This document shows positions 16,787-26,469 of a DNA stretch of 64,000 bases, one piece after another. Source of the stretch: Pseudocolwellia sp049933045 (GTDB taxonomy: Bacteria > Pseudomonadota > Gammaproteobacteria > Enterobacterales > Alteromonadaceae); the NCBI RefSeq assembly GCF_049933045.1, contig NZ_CP187926.1, positions 3,410,001-3,474,000 on the forward strand, given 5' to 3'. Every line of letters starts with the position of its first letter. Positions within the stretch are counted from its first letter, which is position 1. The notes below the pieces were generated by a model that was not told the origin of the DNA, ran no database searches, and was given only the letters and a program-made list of their open reading frames with translations. The translations under genes and the position numbers were made by a program.

Positions 16787-18742
16787 TTACATCAATTGCT
16801 CTAATTCAGATGTAAGGTCTACAGGGGTAGAATTCAAGAGGAGTAATTGATCTATTACGTTTGATTGCGAATTTTTCAATCTATTGAACAAAGTATGGGT
16901 AATTTCTGTTGTATAACTACTGGGTTGTAATAAGGAAATAACCGCCAATAGCCAATCAGCTTCAGTTAACTCATTGGCTTCATTACGCTTGAATACCGCA
17001 TCAATTATGTGTGAGAAGCTGTTCGTTACGTCTTTATTACGTAAAAGTGCAGGAAATTGTCTAATTTGAATCGCGTTATTATTTACAATATTAACAATAA
17101 TGCCCAAACGTTCGAAGTATGATTGGTTTAATTCTAAAAATTGTAACTGAATCTTATCTAGCTCTATTTTCACTGGCAACAATAACGGTTGGCTTACAAA
17201 ACCTGCGTCCCATTTTGATTGTAATTCACCAATACAAACATTAGCTTCTAATTTTGCTAAAGATAATAGCCTTAGTTCTTTATTGAATAATACTAAGGCA
17301 TGAGTATCTTGCACAATATGCAGTACAGACAAGTTATCAATTACATTACCTAAAATACCCGTCGAGCTATTATTTTCTTCAGAGTGAGAGTTGTTATTTA
17401 GCTGTGAATCATCACTATGAACATTACCTGTACTATGGTTTGAAGCAGCTGAACCTGACAGCTCTCCGCCTTTTTGTTCAGCATCATTACTCATTAACTG
17501 ATAATAAGCATTTTGTTGTTTAGTTGATAGTCTAGCACTTTGATTACCTGAGTAAGAAGGTGAATATTGAGCTCGGCTCGCTTCACCTACATACGATAAA
17601 GGCTTTATGTAACTTTGTGCTTCTTGTTCAACTGGCTCTGCTTGATGAGCTTGATGCAGACTATTTGCTTGATAAGGGGGTTCACGGTTAACCGATTCAT
17701 AAGTACCTTGATCATGTAATTCATTTAACGAGGCTTGAACAACACCTTCATCCAGTAATGCTCTTTGACAAACAGAAAAAATAAAGTCGTGAATATATCG
17801 ACCTTGATGAAATCTTACTTCGTGCTTAGCAGGGTGAACGTTTACGTCAACATCGCGATGATTTAACGTTAAAAACAGTACAAATGCGGGATAAGTATCT
17901 AGTGGTAATAAGTCGCTATAAGCTTGTCTAATCGCATGATTGATCAACTTATCACGCATCATACGACCATTTACATAGCTGTAACAAAGATCATTTTGAT
18001 TGCGCGCAAAACTGGGTTTAGCTAACCAACCACTAAAATGTAAATCGTCGTGCTGACATTCAACTTCGATTGCGTGCTCAATAAACTTTTGACCACAAAT
18101 TTGAGCAACACGTTTAGCACATTGCGCTTTAGTATTAGCCGCTCGATATTGGCGAATAATTTTATCGTTATGCATAAGCACAAACGTGACATCTAGGCAG
18201 GCAAGTGCGATACGCTTTATCACTTCTTCAATATGTGTAAATTCGGTTTTATCGGTTCGTAAAAACTTGCGTCGAGCAGGTGTATTAAAAAACAAATCTT
18301 GCACATCAATAGTTGTGCCTGTTGGATGTGCCGCAGGTTTTATATCAACTGCCATATCTCGACCTTCAGCAGAAGCTTGCCATGCTGATTCTTGGTCGGC
18401 AGGTTTAGACGTTAACGTAAGTCGAGATACTGAACTGATAGAAGCTAAAGCCTCGCCTCTAAAACCTAAACTGCTAATACCTTCAAGATCATTAAGGGTT
18501 TTAATTTTACTGGTTGCGTGTCGACTTAAGGCTAAAGCGAGCTCGGCTTTCGATATACCACTGCCGTTGTCGCTTATTTTAATTCGTTTAGCGCCCCCCT
18601 TTTCAATTTGAATTTTAATGTTAGTAGCGCCAGCATCTAGGCTGTTTTCAACTAATTCTTTAATAACAGAGGCGGGTCTTTCTACAACTTCACCTGCTGC
18701 AATTTGGTTTGCCAATTGGGCAGGTAATATTTCTATAGACAT
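16787..18742 (-). CDS. mutL: DNA mismatch repair protein MutL
   Basis: MutL couples mismatch recognition by MutS to strand incision. The 651-residue protein has the GHKL ATPase N-terminus (motifs VERPASVIKELVENSLDAGA, DNGSGI, LGFRGEALASI). The transducer domain follows, then a long low-complexity linker (about residues 340-460, rich in Ser, Asn and Gln). The C-terminal dimerisation domain lacks the DQHA(X)2E(X)4E endonuclease motif, as in E. coli-type MutL. It starts 5 bp after amiB. Confidence 0.96.
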   Translation of the reverse strand: MSIEILPAQLANQIAAGEVVERPASVIKELVENSLDAGATNIKIQIEKGGAKRIKISDNGSGISKAELALALSRHATSKIKTLNDLEGISSLGFRGEALASISSVSRLTLTSKPADQESAWQASAEGRDMAVDIKPAAHPTGTTIDVQDLFFNTPARRKFLRTDKTEFTHIEEVIKRIALACLDVTFVLMHNDKIIRQYRAANTKAQCAKRVAQICGQKFIEHAIEVECQHDDLHFSGWLAKPSFARNQNDLCYSYVNGRMMRDKLINHAIRQAYSDLLPLDTYPAFVLFLTLNHRDVDVNVHPAKHEVRFHQGRYIHDFIFSVCQRALLDEGVVQASLNELHDQGTYESVNREPPYQANSLHQAHQAEPVEQEAQSYIKPLSYVGEASRAQYSPSYSGNQSARLSTKQQNAYYQLMSNDAEQKGGELSGSAASNHSTGNVHSDDSQLNNNSHSEENNSSTGILGNVIDNLSVLHIVQDTHALVLFNKELRLLSLAKLEANVCIGELQSKWDAGFVSQPLLLPVKIELDKIQLQFLELNQSYFERLGIIVNIVNNNAIQIRQFPALLRNKDVTNSFSHIIDAVFKRNEANELTEADWLLAVISLLQPSSYTTEITHTLFNRLKNSQSNVIDQLLLLNSTPVDLTSELEQLM

Positions 18743-18747
18743 GAGGG

Positions 18748-20070
18748 TTATTCAGCTCGGGGAATAGTAAGTACTTGGCCAATTTTAATGACATTAGATC
18801 TGAGGTTATTTTTGTTCTTTAAGCTCGTAACCGACACTTTATAACGCTGAGCAATAGTACTTAACGACTCACCTCGGCGTATTTTGTGCTGATGTAAACG
18901 CGTTGAAGCATACAAACTGCCATCTGGTGGGTTACTTCCAAAATAAGAATCGACCGCTGTGTAAATAGCGCGGGCAAGCTTTTGTTGATGCATTGAGCTT
19001 GTTAAATTTCGCTCTTCTTGCGGATTTGAAATGAAGCCCGTTTCAATAAGTACTGATGGAATGTCTGACGATTTTAATACCGCTAAACTCAAACCTTCAG
19101 GTTTTGACTTATGCATTTTAGTGACTTTTTTCAACTGCTTAATTACATGTTCAGCAAAAGTATAACTACTGCCCATGGTATGTTCTTTTTTCATATCAGC
19201 TAACGTAAAAGCTAAGTTTTTATCTGTGGTTTTTCTAATCGTTTCGCCCGCACCACCTAATAACTCAGACTCTTTTTGACGGTTAGCGATCCAACGCGTA
19301 AATTCAGAATTAGCACGACGGGTTGATTGAACAAGTACCGAAGCACCGTGAGGCTGGGTTGAGGTAAAAGCATCAGCATGAATTGAGATCAATAAATCAG
19401 CTTTGTTCTTTCTCGCGAGTTCTATTTTTCGGTTGTGATTAACATAATAATCACCTGTTCTGATCATAACCGCTTTTAAACCCGCGCGATTATTAATTAG
19501 ACGCTCTAGTTTTTTAGCAATACTTAAGGTCACTTTTTTTTCATAAGTACCGCGTGCACCAATCGAACCTGGATCTTCACCACCATGTCCTGCAACAATT
19601 GCGATAACAATATCTCTTTGACTGGCAACGGGTTCTCTTTTAACGACAGGTGCTTGATTATCGTTATCATAAATATCAAGAACCAATCGGTCACCATAAG
19701 TTCCAGCAGGAGCTAAAGGAAAAACTGACAGTTGGTAATTATCGGCAAGCTCTAAAACCAGACGGGTTGAACCATCTTTTTTAGTACCACTTGTACGAAT
19801 AACTTTGATGCGCTTATCATCTTTTAACAAGCCGTTTAATGATACTGATGACTTGCTATTAGCAAAGTCGATAACTAAACGTTGCGGTTTAGACAAACTA
19901 AAATAGGTAAACTCAGGCTTTGCTGATAAATCAAAAACAACACGCGTACTTTCTGGCGCAGGCCAAACACGAATACCTTCTATTTTATTCGCCGCATAAA
20001 CTTGAGACGTAAATATGCTTAAAAAAGTAATGAATAAAATAAAATGTTTTTTGGTTACAGCAAAAAGCAT
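18748..20070 (-). CDS. amiB: N-acetylmuramoyl-L-alanine amidase AmiB-type
   Basis: This periplasmic amidase removes stem peptides from peptidoglycan during septum splitting and is normally activated by EnvC/NlpD. The 440-residue protein has a signal peptide (about residues 1-26, ending QVYA), then an AMIN domain (about 30-140). The Amidase_3 catalytic domain follows (IVAGHGGEDPGSIGARGTYE, HADAF, and ETGFISN near the end). A C-terminal LysM repeat reads IRRGESLSTIAQRYKVSV. Its activator EnvC is frameshifted further along in this window. Confidence 0.95.
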   Translation of the reverse strand: MLFAVTKKHFILFITFLSIFTSQVYAANKIEGIRVWPAPESTRVVFDLSAKPEFTYFSLSKPQRLVIDFANSKSSVSLNGLLKDDKRIKVIRTSGTKKDGSTRLVLELADNYQLSVFPLAPAGTYGDRLVLDIYDNDNQAPVVKREPVASQRDIVIAIVAGHGGEDPGSIGARGTYEKKVTLSIAKKLERLINNRAGLKAVMIRTGDYYVNHNRKIELARKNKADLLISIHADAFTSTQPHGASVLVQSTRRANSEFTRWIANRQKESELLGGAGETIRKTTDKNLAFTLADMKKEHTMGSSYTFAEHVIKQLKKVTKMHKSKPEGLSLAVLKSSDIPSVLIETGFISNPQEERNLTSSMHQQKLARAIYTAVDSYFGSNPPDGSLYASTRLHQHKIRRGESLSTIAQRYKVSVTSLKNKNNLRSNVIKIGQVLTIPRAE

Positions 20071-20077
20071 GGAGTTC

Positions 20078-20593
20078 CTATAAACAAGTGTTAAGTGGTT
20101 GATTGGGCAGTTCTAACATTTTATCTACTAATAATTGTGATAACTCTGTTTTCGACTCAAGGGTAATTTGTCGTTGCGAACCTACATATTCAATAGTAAT
20201 AATTAAATCAGGTTTAGGTAATAAACCTTCACCTTTCTCAGGCCATTCAATAAAGCAGCAACTGTTTTCTCCAAAATAATCTCGAATACCCATGTATTCA
20301 AGCTCTTCTGGATCAGCTAATCGATATAAATCAAAATGATAAACATTCCATGCGTTTAATTCATAAGGTTCAACTAGCGTATACGTAGGGCTTTTCACGT
20401 TGCCTTTATGTCCCATACCTTGAACAAAGCCACGTGTTAATGTTGTTTTTCCTGCACCTAGATCGCCATGCAAATATACAATAATTCCCTTTTTTAGCTC
20501 ATCTTTTATCAACTGAGCAAGGGTATTCCCCATGGCAATGGTGGCTTCGCTATCAACTAAATCATAGCGTAATGTGTCTATTTTCTTATTCAT
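20078..20593 (-). CDS. tsaE: tRNA threonylcarbamoyladenosine biosynthesis ATPase TsaE
   Basis: TsaE is the ATPase that works with TsaB and TsaD in making t6A37 in tRNAs. The 171-residue protein has the P-loop GDLGAGKTTLTRGF near residues 43-56. KSPTYTLVEPYE and YHFDLYRLADPEELEYMG follow. It is slightly longer than E. coli TsaE (153). It lies 7 bp before amiB. The usual upstream partner nnr (yjeF) is not between it and queG. Confidence 0.95.
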   Translation of the reverse strand: MNKKIDTLRYDLVDSEATIAMGNTLAQLIKDELKKGIIVYLHGDLGAGKTTLTRGFVQGMGHKGNVKSPTYTLVEPYELNAWNVYHFDLYRLADPEELEYMGIRDYFGENSCCFIEWPEKGEGLLPKPDLIITIEYVGSQRQITLESKTELSQLLVDKMLELPNQPLNTCL

Positions 20594-20815
20594 TTCGAAT
20601 AGTGATATCGATATTTTATATATAAAGATAGTTTACCTAAATGCTGTTTTGTCGCAATAGATATTGGTGTAAATAGCTATTTAAGTGTAACTTTTTGTTC
20701 AACTTGGCTTAAATCAGTTTCAACAATACAAACTTTCAACTTAGGTATGTTATTTATCCAATTAAAACGATGATAAACTATAACCATAAATAAAACAGTT
20801 TCTAGAATTCTAGCC

Positions 20816-21979
20816 ATGACACTTGTCTCCATCAATTACACTGAACTCACAGAAAAAATCATCCAATGGAGTGAAGAGTTGGGATTTTCACAAGTGGGGT
20901 TTTCTGATATTGATTTATCAGAGCATGAAGAAAAGTTCAGCCAATGGATTGCAAAAGGTTACCACGGCAATATGGATTACATGGCTAGGCATGGTTCTAT
21001 GCGAACTCGCCCTGACGAACTTGTAGAAGGCACCTTAAGTTGTATTAGTGTGCGTATGGATTACTTACCCGCGAATGCCAAATTTGCTCAAATTCTAAAA
21101 AAGACAGACCACGCATATATTAGTCGATATGCGTTAGGTCGCGATTATCATAAATTGATGCGTAAACGCTTAAAACAATTAGGCACCAAAATAAGTGATT
21201 ATTGCGAAGAAGGTTTTAACTTTAGACCTTTTGTTGATTCTGCACCGATACTTGAGCGCCCTTTAGCTGAAAAAGCTGGCTTAGGTTGGTCAGGTAAACA
21301 TAGCTTAATTATAAACAGAGAAGCAGGCTCTTGGTTTTTTCTAGGGGAACTACTCGTTAATATTCCTTTACCGACAACAACGCCAGCTGCAAATGAATGT
21401 GGTAAATGTGTATCTTGTATTAAAATTTGCCCAACTGGCGCTATTGTTGAACCTTACTTAGTCGATGCCCGTCGTTGTATTTCTTATTTAACCATAGAAC
21501 TAAAAGAAGCGATTCCTGTTGAATTTAGAGCGCCGATGGGAAACCGCATTTATGGTTGTGATGATTGCCAGCTAATTTGCCCTTGGAATAAGTTTGCCAA
21601 AACTACACACACCGATGATTTTAATGCGCGCGAAAACTTAGACGAAATAGAACTATTAGAGCTGTTTTCATGGGACGAGGTTTACTTCCTGCGTAAAACT
21701 GAAGGCTCGCCAATACGCAGAATTGGTCATGAATGCTGGCAACGTAATATAGCCATAGCTTTAGGTAATGCAGCTTTTGATGAAGCCATAATAACGGCTT
21801 TAAATGAAAAGCTATCTACAAGCACAGCTATGGTTGTAGAACATATTGAGTGGGCTTTGGTCCAGCAAAATGAGAAAAAGAAAGTAGCCGCATTAGCCAT
21901 CGATGTTGGCTCAGATCAAACACGTTTAACAGGACGTTTGATTAGAAGTATTGAGAAAGGTTTACCTAGAGATGCATAG
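20816..21979 (+). CDS. queG: Epoxyqueuosine reductase
   Basis: QueG performs the last step of queuosine synthesis, reducing epoxyqueuosine in tRNA with a cobalamin and two [4Fe-4S] clusters. The 387-residue protein shows RPFVDSAPILERPLAEKAGL in its N-terminal half. The two cluster motifs are CGKCVSCIKICPTGAI and CDDCQLICPW, around residues 195-250. It is divergent from tsaE. Confidence 0.96.
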   Translation: MTLVSINYTELTEKIIQWSEELGFSQVGFSDIDLSEHEEKFSQWIAKGYHGNMDYMARHGSMRTRPDELVEGTLSCISVRMDYLPANAKFAQILKKTDHAYISRYALGRDYHKLMRKRLKQLGTKISDYCEEGFNFRPFVDSAPILERPLAEKAGLGWSGKHSLIINREAGSWFFLGELLVNIPLPTTTPAANECGKCVSCIKICPTGAIVEPYLVDARRCISYLTIELKEAIPVEFRAPMGNRIYGCDDCQLICPWNKFAKTTHTDDFNARENLDEIELLELFSWDEVYFLRKTEGSPIRRIGHECWQRNIAIALGNAAFDEAIITALNEKLSTSTAMVVEHIEWALVQQNEKKKVAALAIDVGSDQTRLTGRLIRSIEKGLPRDA

Positions 21980-21985
21980 CTAGTT

Positions 21986-22058
21986 ACTTAAGAGACATAG
22001 CTACTTGAGGGCTTATTATAAAATAGGCACCTAACTTTTCGTTAAGCATCTCTTAAGT
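21986..22058. repeat. Inverted repeat between queG and the convergent lipoprotein gene
   Basis: ACTTAAGAGA (21986-21995) and TCTCTTAAGT (22049-22058) are perfect 10 bp inverted arms about 53 bp apart, exactly filling the space between the two convergent stop codons. It has no T run, so it is not a standard terminator. Confidence 0.5.
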
Positions 22059-22059
22059 A

Positions 22060-22357
22060 TTATTGCTTAGTGTATTTTTGCAGACTTTTATTAATTTGAT
22101 TTGCGCCCTCATAACATTCAGTTTTTTTATTACCTTTTAAAGTTTCACAACCAGTTACAACCTTAGGCTCTACCTTTGTTAAGGGTTCGTCATATATAAT
22201 AGAATCTACTATCTCGATATCTGCCTGTAGTCCTATAGCAGAAAGGTTTCTTCTATTGTCATTTTTTTTGAGGTAATGCACCTTCTACAATCATTCCAAG
22301 CGCTGTGCAGCCTTGAATAAAACAAAGTAATAATAGGGGTAATGTTTTATTTTTCAT
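22060..22357 (-). pseudogene. Small lipoprotein, frameshifted in an A8 run
   Basis: The minus-strand ATG at 22357 (after AAGGA) opens a lipoprotein signal: MKNKTLPLLLLCFIQGC, with a lipobox-like IQGC. The frame stops after about 32 codons, just past a run of eight A (22262-22269). Removing one A joins it to the downstream frame (22060-22281), giving about 98 residues ending NQINKSLQKYTKQ. That frame contains VVTGCETLKGNKKTECYEGA, with a Cys pair that could form a disulfide. The family is not recognised. Either the run is miscounted or the gene is broken or phase-variable. It is downstream of the DUF1289 gene on the same strand. Confidence 0.65.
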
Positions 22358-22399
22358 TGGTTGAATCCTTAACCATATGTATGGCATCTCATTTAAACG

Positions 22400-22642
22400 C
22401 TAACGAGTTCTTGCTGGGTGAACATGAGGCTCACTCACAGTTTTAATTTCTTTTTTACGCTCCGAACAAATATCTAATACTTGTTTTTTCCCGTCATCTG
22501 ATAAGTGTTTCCAATCCATAATTTCTTTTATATGACGGAAACAGCCCGTACAAACTTCATTTTTATCTAAGCAGCACTTAAGCACACAAGGGCTTTTTAT
22601 TGCTGATGTACTGATACGGATCTCATTTGAATTACTACCCAT
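22400..22642 (-). CDS. DUF1289 family protein
   Basis: This 80-residue protein has the DUF1289 cysteine pattern: SPCVLKCCLDKNEVCTGCFR followed by a tryptophan-containing DWKHLSDDGKKQV helix. The family is predicted to bind a metal or Fe-S centre; its role is not established. It begins 2 bp after the stop of the large kinase-like gene, so the two are probably co-transcribed and translationally coupled. Confidence 0.8.
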   Translation of the reverse strand: MGSNSNEIRISTSAIKSPCVLKCCLDKNEVCTGCFRHIKEIMDWKHLSDDGKKQVLDICSERKKEIKTVSEPHVHPARTR

Positions 22643-22644
22643 TT

Positions 22645-25600
22645 CTATATGCCCTCAGAGAATTCTTTAAGTGCTTTTAAATGACTGCGTAAATTAACGC
22701 TACATTTTACAAAACGAGAGAAGTCGTTATTACTTAAGTCTTCATTAAGTAGTGTTTTAACTATTTTGATCTCATTGTTTAAATTATTCGCGCCTAGCAC
22801 CTCAGATAATTTCAATATAATACGAATAGATTGTTTCATATCATCAACCAATTGAGCAGAAATCGATTTTTCAATGTTACCAATAGCATTATCTATATCA
22901 TCAAGATATTCATCTAACATATAGGCCGCAAGCTCGGAAGAACCTTGATTAAGTGCGTATTTTTCCATATCTAATACTTCACTTTGTAAATCATTTTCTT
23001 GTTCGATTTCAACGTTAGGATGTAATAACTGATAATGATTTAGGTAATCTTTATCTGCATCATCTAATTTATTGCTTTCATTCAAAAACTCATCATATGA
23101 TTGATGTTGAGTCGAGATCACTTTTTCAGGTTTATTTAACTGTTTAACTGAAGCTGCTTTAGATTTTAACCAAGGTTCGAGTAAGGTTACTAAGCCTTTA
23201 ATATCTAAAATATTAGGTAAGGTAGAAACTTTCCATTGTTTCGTTGTATTTAATAATCTACCTGTTGGCTTATCAAATAACTCACTTTTGAAGGTGAAAA
23301 CACCGCGTTGAATGTTTTTACCTGTTGATAGCATGATATAAGGTGATTGCGAAAATTCAGACATCAACACTAAGTAACGTCCTGACTGCCAGCTTTTCAG
23401 CATAGCTTCCGACTGAGATACCACATGAACTTGTAAACCTAACCAATGCAGGATGTTAATTAAGACTTGATGCTCTGCAGGTTCTGATACAGCTAAAAGC
23501 ACTTCAACTCGCGTAGGTAAATATTGGTACTGACTTAACACTTCAGCATCAATTAATAAGTTGTCGGTAGCTTCGCTTTTTAATAATTTATCTAATTGCG
23601 TTTGAAAGCTACCTTTTAATAAAGGTGTCGATATTTGATTGTACAAACCTTGCTTGTGGTATCGCGGATTCATAGGCGATTGCATAACAAAGAGCTTAGG
23701 TTGCATGTTATTAGGCAAGATTTTCTGATAATTTTTTATCTCGTCTAAGCTGGTCTTAGCTATATCGTCATTTACAATAATGAGATGAATAGGCTTACGC
23801 TCTAACGTTTGCACGGTAAATTCTTTAGTAAGTGCTTCAACATTATTTAATGTAATGATATCTGCGCCCGCATCTTTAATATGCTGTTCAATAATCTGTT
23901 GCGATTGTTGACATGCGCCAAGGTAAATAATTGACGTATTTTGTAAATTAACTTTAGCGATTTCTTTATCTGCAGGATGAATATCTTGCGCAATCAATGG
24001 CATATTGAATATGACTTTAAAACCATTGTCATTTAATTCACTTTGCACTTGATGAATATTAAGACGCTGCATTAAGGCATTGAGATATACGATGATATCT
24101 GAAGCTGACTCGCTCTTCTTATCTTCATTAACTAATCGAGTCACTAAATCTGGCATGACTTTTAGCGGCTTAACAGGAGTTATAACAAAGCTAAATTGAA
24201 CCGTTTGCTTACCAGCATCACTATCAATAACTTGTAAGTCTAATTGCATGGTCGCGTTAAACAATTCAGCGAGAATAACGCGAATAACGCTCGTTAACAT
24301 ACGGTGAAATAATAAGTGGTCGATATTACTAAAAGGTAAAATTTTGCTATCAACGTTAAGGTACACTTTATTCTTTTGTAGAGAAGCTTCAGACATAGCG
24401 TTAAAAACAGCCGCATGTAATTCATCTTTAAAGCTAATATCAATATAGTGTGCGCTTTTAGGATGATTCTGTAGCTGCGTGACTATGTTTGTTTGACCAC
24501 ACCAATCTAACATGCGCGTTAATTGACGATAAACAGGTAACGAGCTACCATTTATATCAACTGAACTGCCTTGGCTTTGGATCATAGCTCTTAATATCAT
24601 TTGGCTGAATTTGTCGATGGTTTCTGACAGTTCTTCCACCGCGACATTTTCTGTGTTTTTATGTTTTTTCTTCAAGCTTGTCACTGTGTTCTTTAACAGC
24701 TCAAGTTTCTTATGATGACTTAATGTACCAAACCATGATATGCCATCGAAGCCAATTAAAACTTCGAGTTGAACACCGTTTTTGAGTTTCAAACCATAAG
24801 ACTGAATAATTTTTGAATCACGAACATCTTTAGCAATTGAAATGATTTCAGCCAAAGACTTTCGATCAAATAAATGACGCCAGCTTGTTACTTTATTATC
24901 GAAATCTGTTGATAAATGAACTAAGAAATCATTTACATCAATGTAAGTATTAAGAGGTTGGTATTGCCAAATAACAATATGATGTTGCTCATTAATAAAA
25001 TTTAAGTCGCGTTGATGTAAGTCTCTCAATACTTGGTATTGGCTTTCACTATGTTCAGGTTTTTGTATCTGCTGTATTAAGCCAACAATACGTAGTTGTT
25101 CAGCTGTTTTTACATAGTCGCTTTGATCTTTATTGCCGTTATCGTCAGACAAAATACTTGCACATAAATCGACTGTGTTTTCACCATAAACTTTAACTCG
25201 CGTTTGAAATCTAAATAACATGGCAAGAATGGATAATAGACTGATAAGCAATAAACCTATCAGTACATAATAATATTCTTGAACGGTGATTTTATAATTT
25301 ATTTTTTCAGTCACTAAGCTAACAAAACTTGGAACAACTTGATCAGACGAAATATAGTTAACGGGTACATTAGTTGATGGGTATAAGCCGGCAAGCTTCT
25401 GATTAATAAGTTGAACTCGGTTGAATACTTCTTCTGACAATCTTAAATGGCTGTACCACTTCCCCAATACTCTTTGATCTACATTGAGTAATATTTGCAA
25501 CTCTTCTATCTTATTCCTGATCTCCATGTCTTCAGGATCACTTCCTAAAGCACTCAACCAAGTGGTTATAGCTAAATCAACTTTTCGGGTAACACCTTCG

Positions 25601-26259
25601 AGTTCATCAACTGAATATTTGATGCTGAGAGATTCAAAGCCAAAAATAGCTTCGTCAATTAAGTCTAAGCTTTTGTTTAACTGGTTTAATATGCGAGTAG
25701 TCTCTACATATTCAATTGCATTACCTGCAGGAATATAACCATTAACACCGTTCATGGTAACTTTTTTATGATGCATGAGTTGTGCTGTAGTATTACGTTC
25801 TATTTGCTCGATTAAGGTATCAGCCAGTATATTTAATTGTATAACTGAGGTTTGCTTTAAGGTGTGGTTTCTTGGGTCGTTGGCAACAATACGGTCAACT
25901 ACATTATCAATATCATCAAGTTCTGCAATTAAACGGTTAACGTTTCGCACATTGACTAAGTTTAATGTAGACGTGTCTTTTAAGTTTTTCTTTATATCCG
26001 TAAAAACACTAACTAACTGATCTGCTGTTTCACTATTATTTAATGCAAGCATCAGATCATTATTGAGTTTTAAATACTCTTTATATTGATAGACAAATTC
26101 TAATTCTGGAATTTGTATTTCAACTAATTCGTTTATTTGTACATTACGTTGATAAAGCAAAAAAGATGCGAAGCCGATGATAAAAATAAACGACAAATAT
26201 AAGAAAACTAAAGAACCAGAAATTTGACGATGAAAAGGTATGTGTGACTTAAAACTCAT
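22645..26259 (-). CDS. Large degenerate hybrid sensor kinase-like membrane protein
   Basis: The 1204-residue protein has a first membrane helix at about residues 16-36 and a long helical periplasmic sensor region. A second helix (YYYVLIGLLLISLLSILAML) lies near residue 335. The cytosolic part follows BarA/ArcB-like hybrid kinases: a PAS-like segment, a helical pair, and a GHKL-like fold near 620-780 (ending LNDNGFKVIFNMPL). Two receiver-like segments and a C-terminal HPt-like helix bundle (about 1110-1200) come after. I see no H-box histidine, no N/G boxes, no receiver phospho-Asp triad, and the HPt His position reads IRIILKLSEVLGANNL. It is therefore probably a non-catalytic relative. It leads a short operon with the DUF1289 and lipoprotein genes. 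Confidence 0.7.
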   Translation of the reverse strand: MSFKSHIPFHRQISGSLVFLYLSFIFIIGFASFLLYQRNVQINELVEIQIPELEFVYQYKEYLKLNNDLMLALNNSETADQLVSVFTDIKKNLKDTSTLNLVNVRNVNRLIAELDDIDNVVDRIVANDPRNHTLKQTSVIQLNILADTLIEQIERNTTAQLMHHKKVTMNGVNGYIPAGNAIEYVETTRILNQLNKSLDLIDEAIFGFESLSIKYSVDELEGVTRKVDLAITTWLSALGSDPEDMEIRNKIEELQILLNVDQRVLGKWYSHLRLSEEVFNRVQLINQKLAGLYPSTNVPVNYISSDQVVPSFVSLVTEKINYKITVQEYYYVLIGLLLISLLSILAMLFRFQTRVKVYGENTVDLCASILSDDNGNKDQSDYVKTAEQLRIVGLIQQIQKPEHSESQYQVLRDLHQRDLNFINEQHHIVIWQYQPLNTYIDVNDFLVHLSTDFDNKVTSWRHLFDRKSLAEIISIAKDVRDSKIIQSYGLKLKNGVQLEVLIGFDGISWFGTLSHHKKLELLKNTVTSLKKKHKNTENVAVEELSETIDKFSQMILRAMIQSQGSSVDINGSSLPVYRQLTRMLDWCGQTNIVTQLQNHPKSAHYIDISFKDELHAAVFNAMSEASLQKNKVYLNVDSKILPFSNIDHLLFHRMLTSVIRVILAELFNATMQLDLQVIDSDAGKQTVQFSFVITPVKPLKVMPDLVTRLVNEDKKSESASDIIVYLNALMQRLNIHQVQSELNDNGFKVIFNMPLIAQDIHPADKEIAKVNLQNTSIIYLGACQQSQQIIEQHIKDAGADIITLNNVEALTKEFTVQTLERKPIHLIIVNDDIAKTSLDEIKNYQKILPNNMQPKLFVMQSPMNPRYHKQGLYNQISTPLLKGSFQTQLDKLLKSEATDNLLIDAEVLSQYQYLPTRVEVLLAVSEPAEHQVLINILHWLGLQVHVVSQSEAMLKSWQSGRYLVLMSEFSQSPYIMLSTGKNIQRGVFTFKSELFDKPTGRLLNTTKQWKVSTLPNILDIKGLVTLLEPWLKSKAASVKQLNKPEKVISTQHQSYDEFLNESNKLDDADKDYLNHYQLLHPNVEIEQENDLQSEVLDMEKYALNQGSSELAAYMLDEYLDDIDNAIGNIEKSISAQLVDDMKQSIRIILKLSEVLGANNLNNEIKIVKTLLNEDLSNNDFSRFVKCSVNLRSHLKALKEFSEGI

Positions 26260-26367
26260 GAAGATGCAGTTCTCTGTTGATATGTATGAATGAAATGCTT
26301 AGCTCAACTCATTTATGGTGTGACATAGTTTATTTAAATACGAGGAAGAATCAATGTTTATTAATAT

Positions 26368-26400
26368 AACCTGAAAACTGGATAAGAAATTATGCCTAAA
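26368..26400. repeat. Solo end of the MITE family
   Basis: The 33 bases match the reverse complement of the MITE right end (TAACCTGA..CTGGATAA then TTATGCCTAA). The variant AACCTGAAAACTGGATAA equals the right end of copy 3. No second end is nearby, so this is a relic. Confidence 0.6.
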
Positions 26401-26436
26401 AAAACTGTAAGGCATGTATCCATACCATTACAGTCT
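26396..26436 (-). terminator. Terminator of orn
   Basis: ACTGTAA (26404-26410) and TTACAGT (26428-26434) form the stem, with further pairing inside (GG..ATGG region). On the minus strand it is followed by a run of T. It lies 36 bp after the orn stop. Confidence 0.65.
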
Positions 26437-26469
26437 TTATTTATATTAAGGAGTAGCTAAAATAATAAA

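Noticed and set aside
18186..18611. 141-codon open frame antisense to mutL
   Set aside because: Shadow of a conserved coding region; no independent start signal or family.
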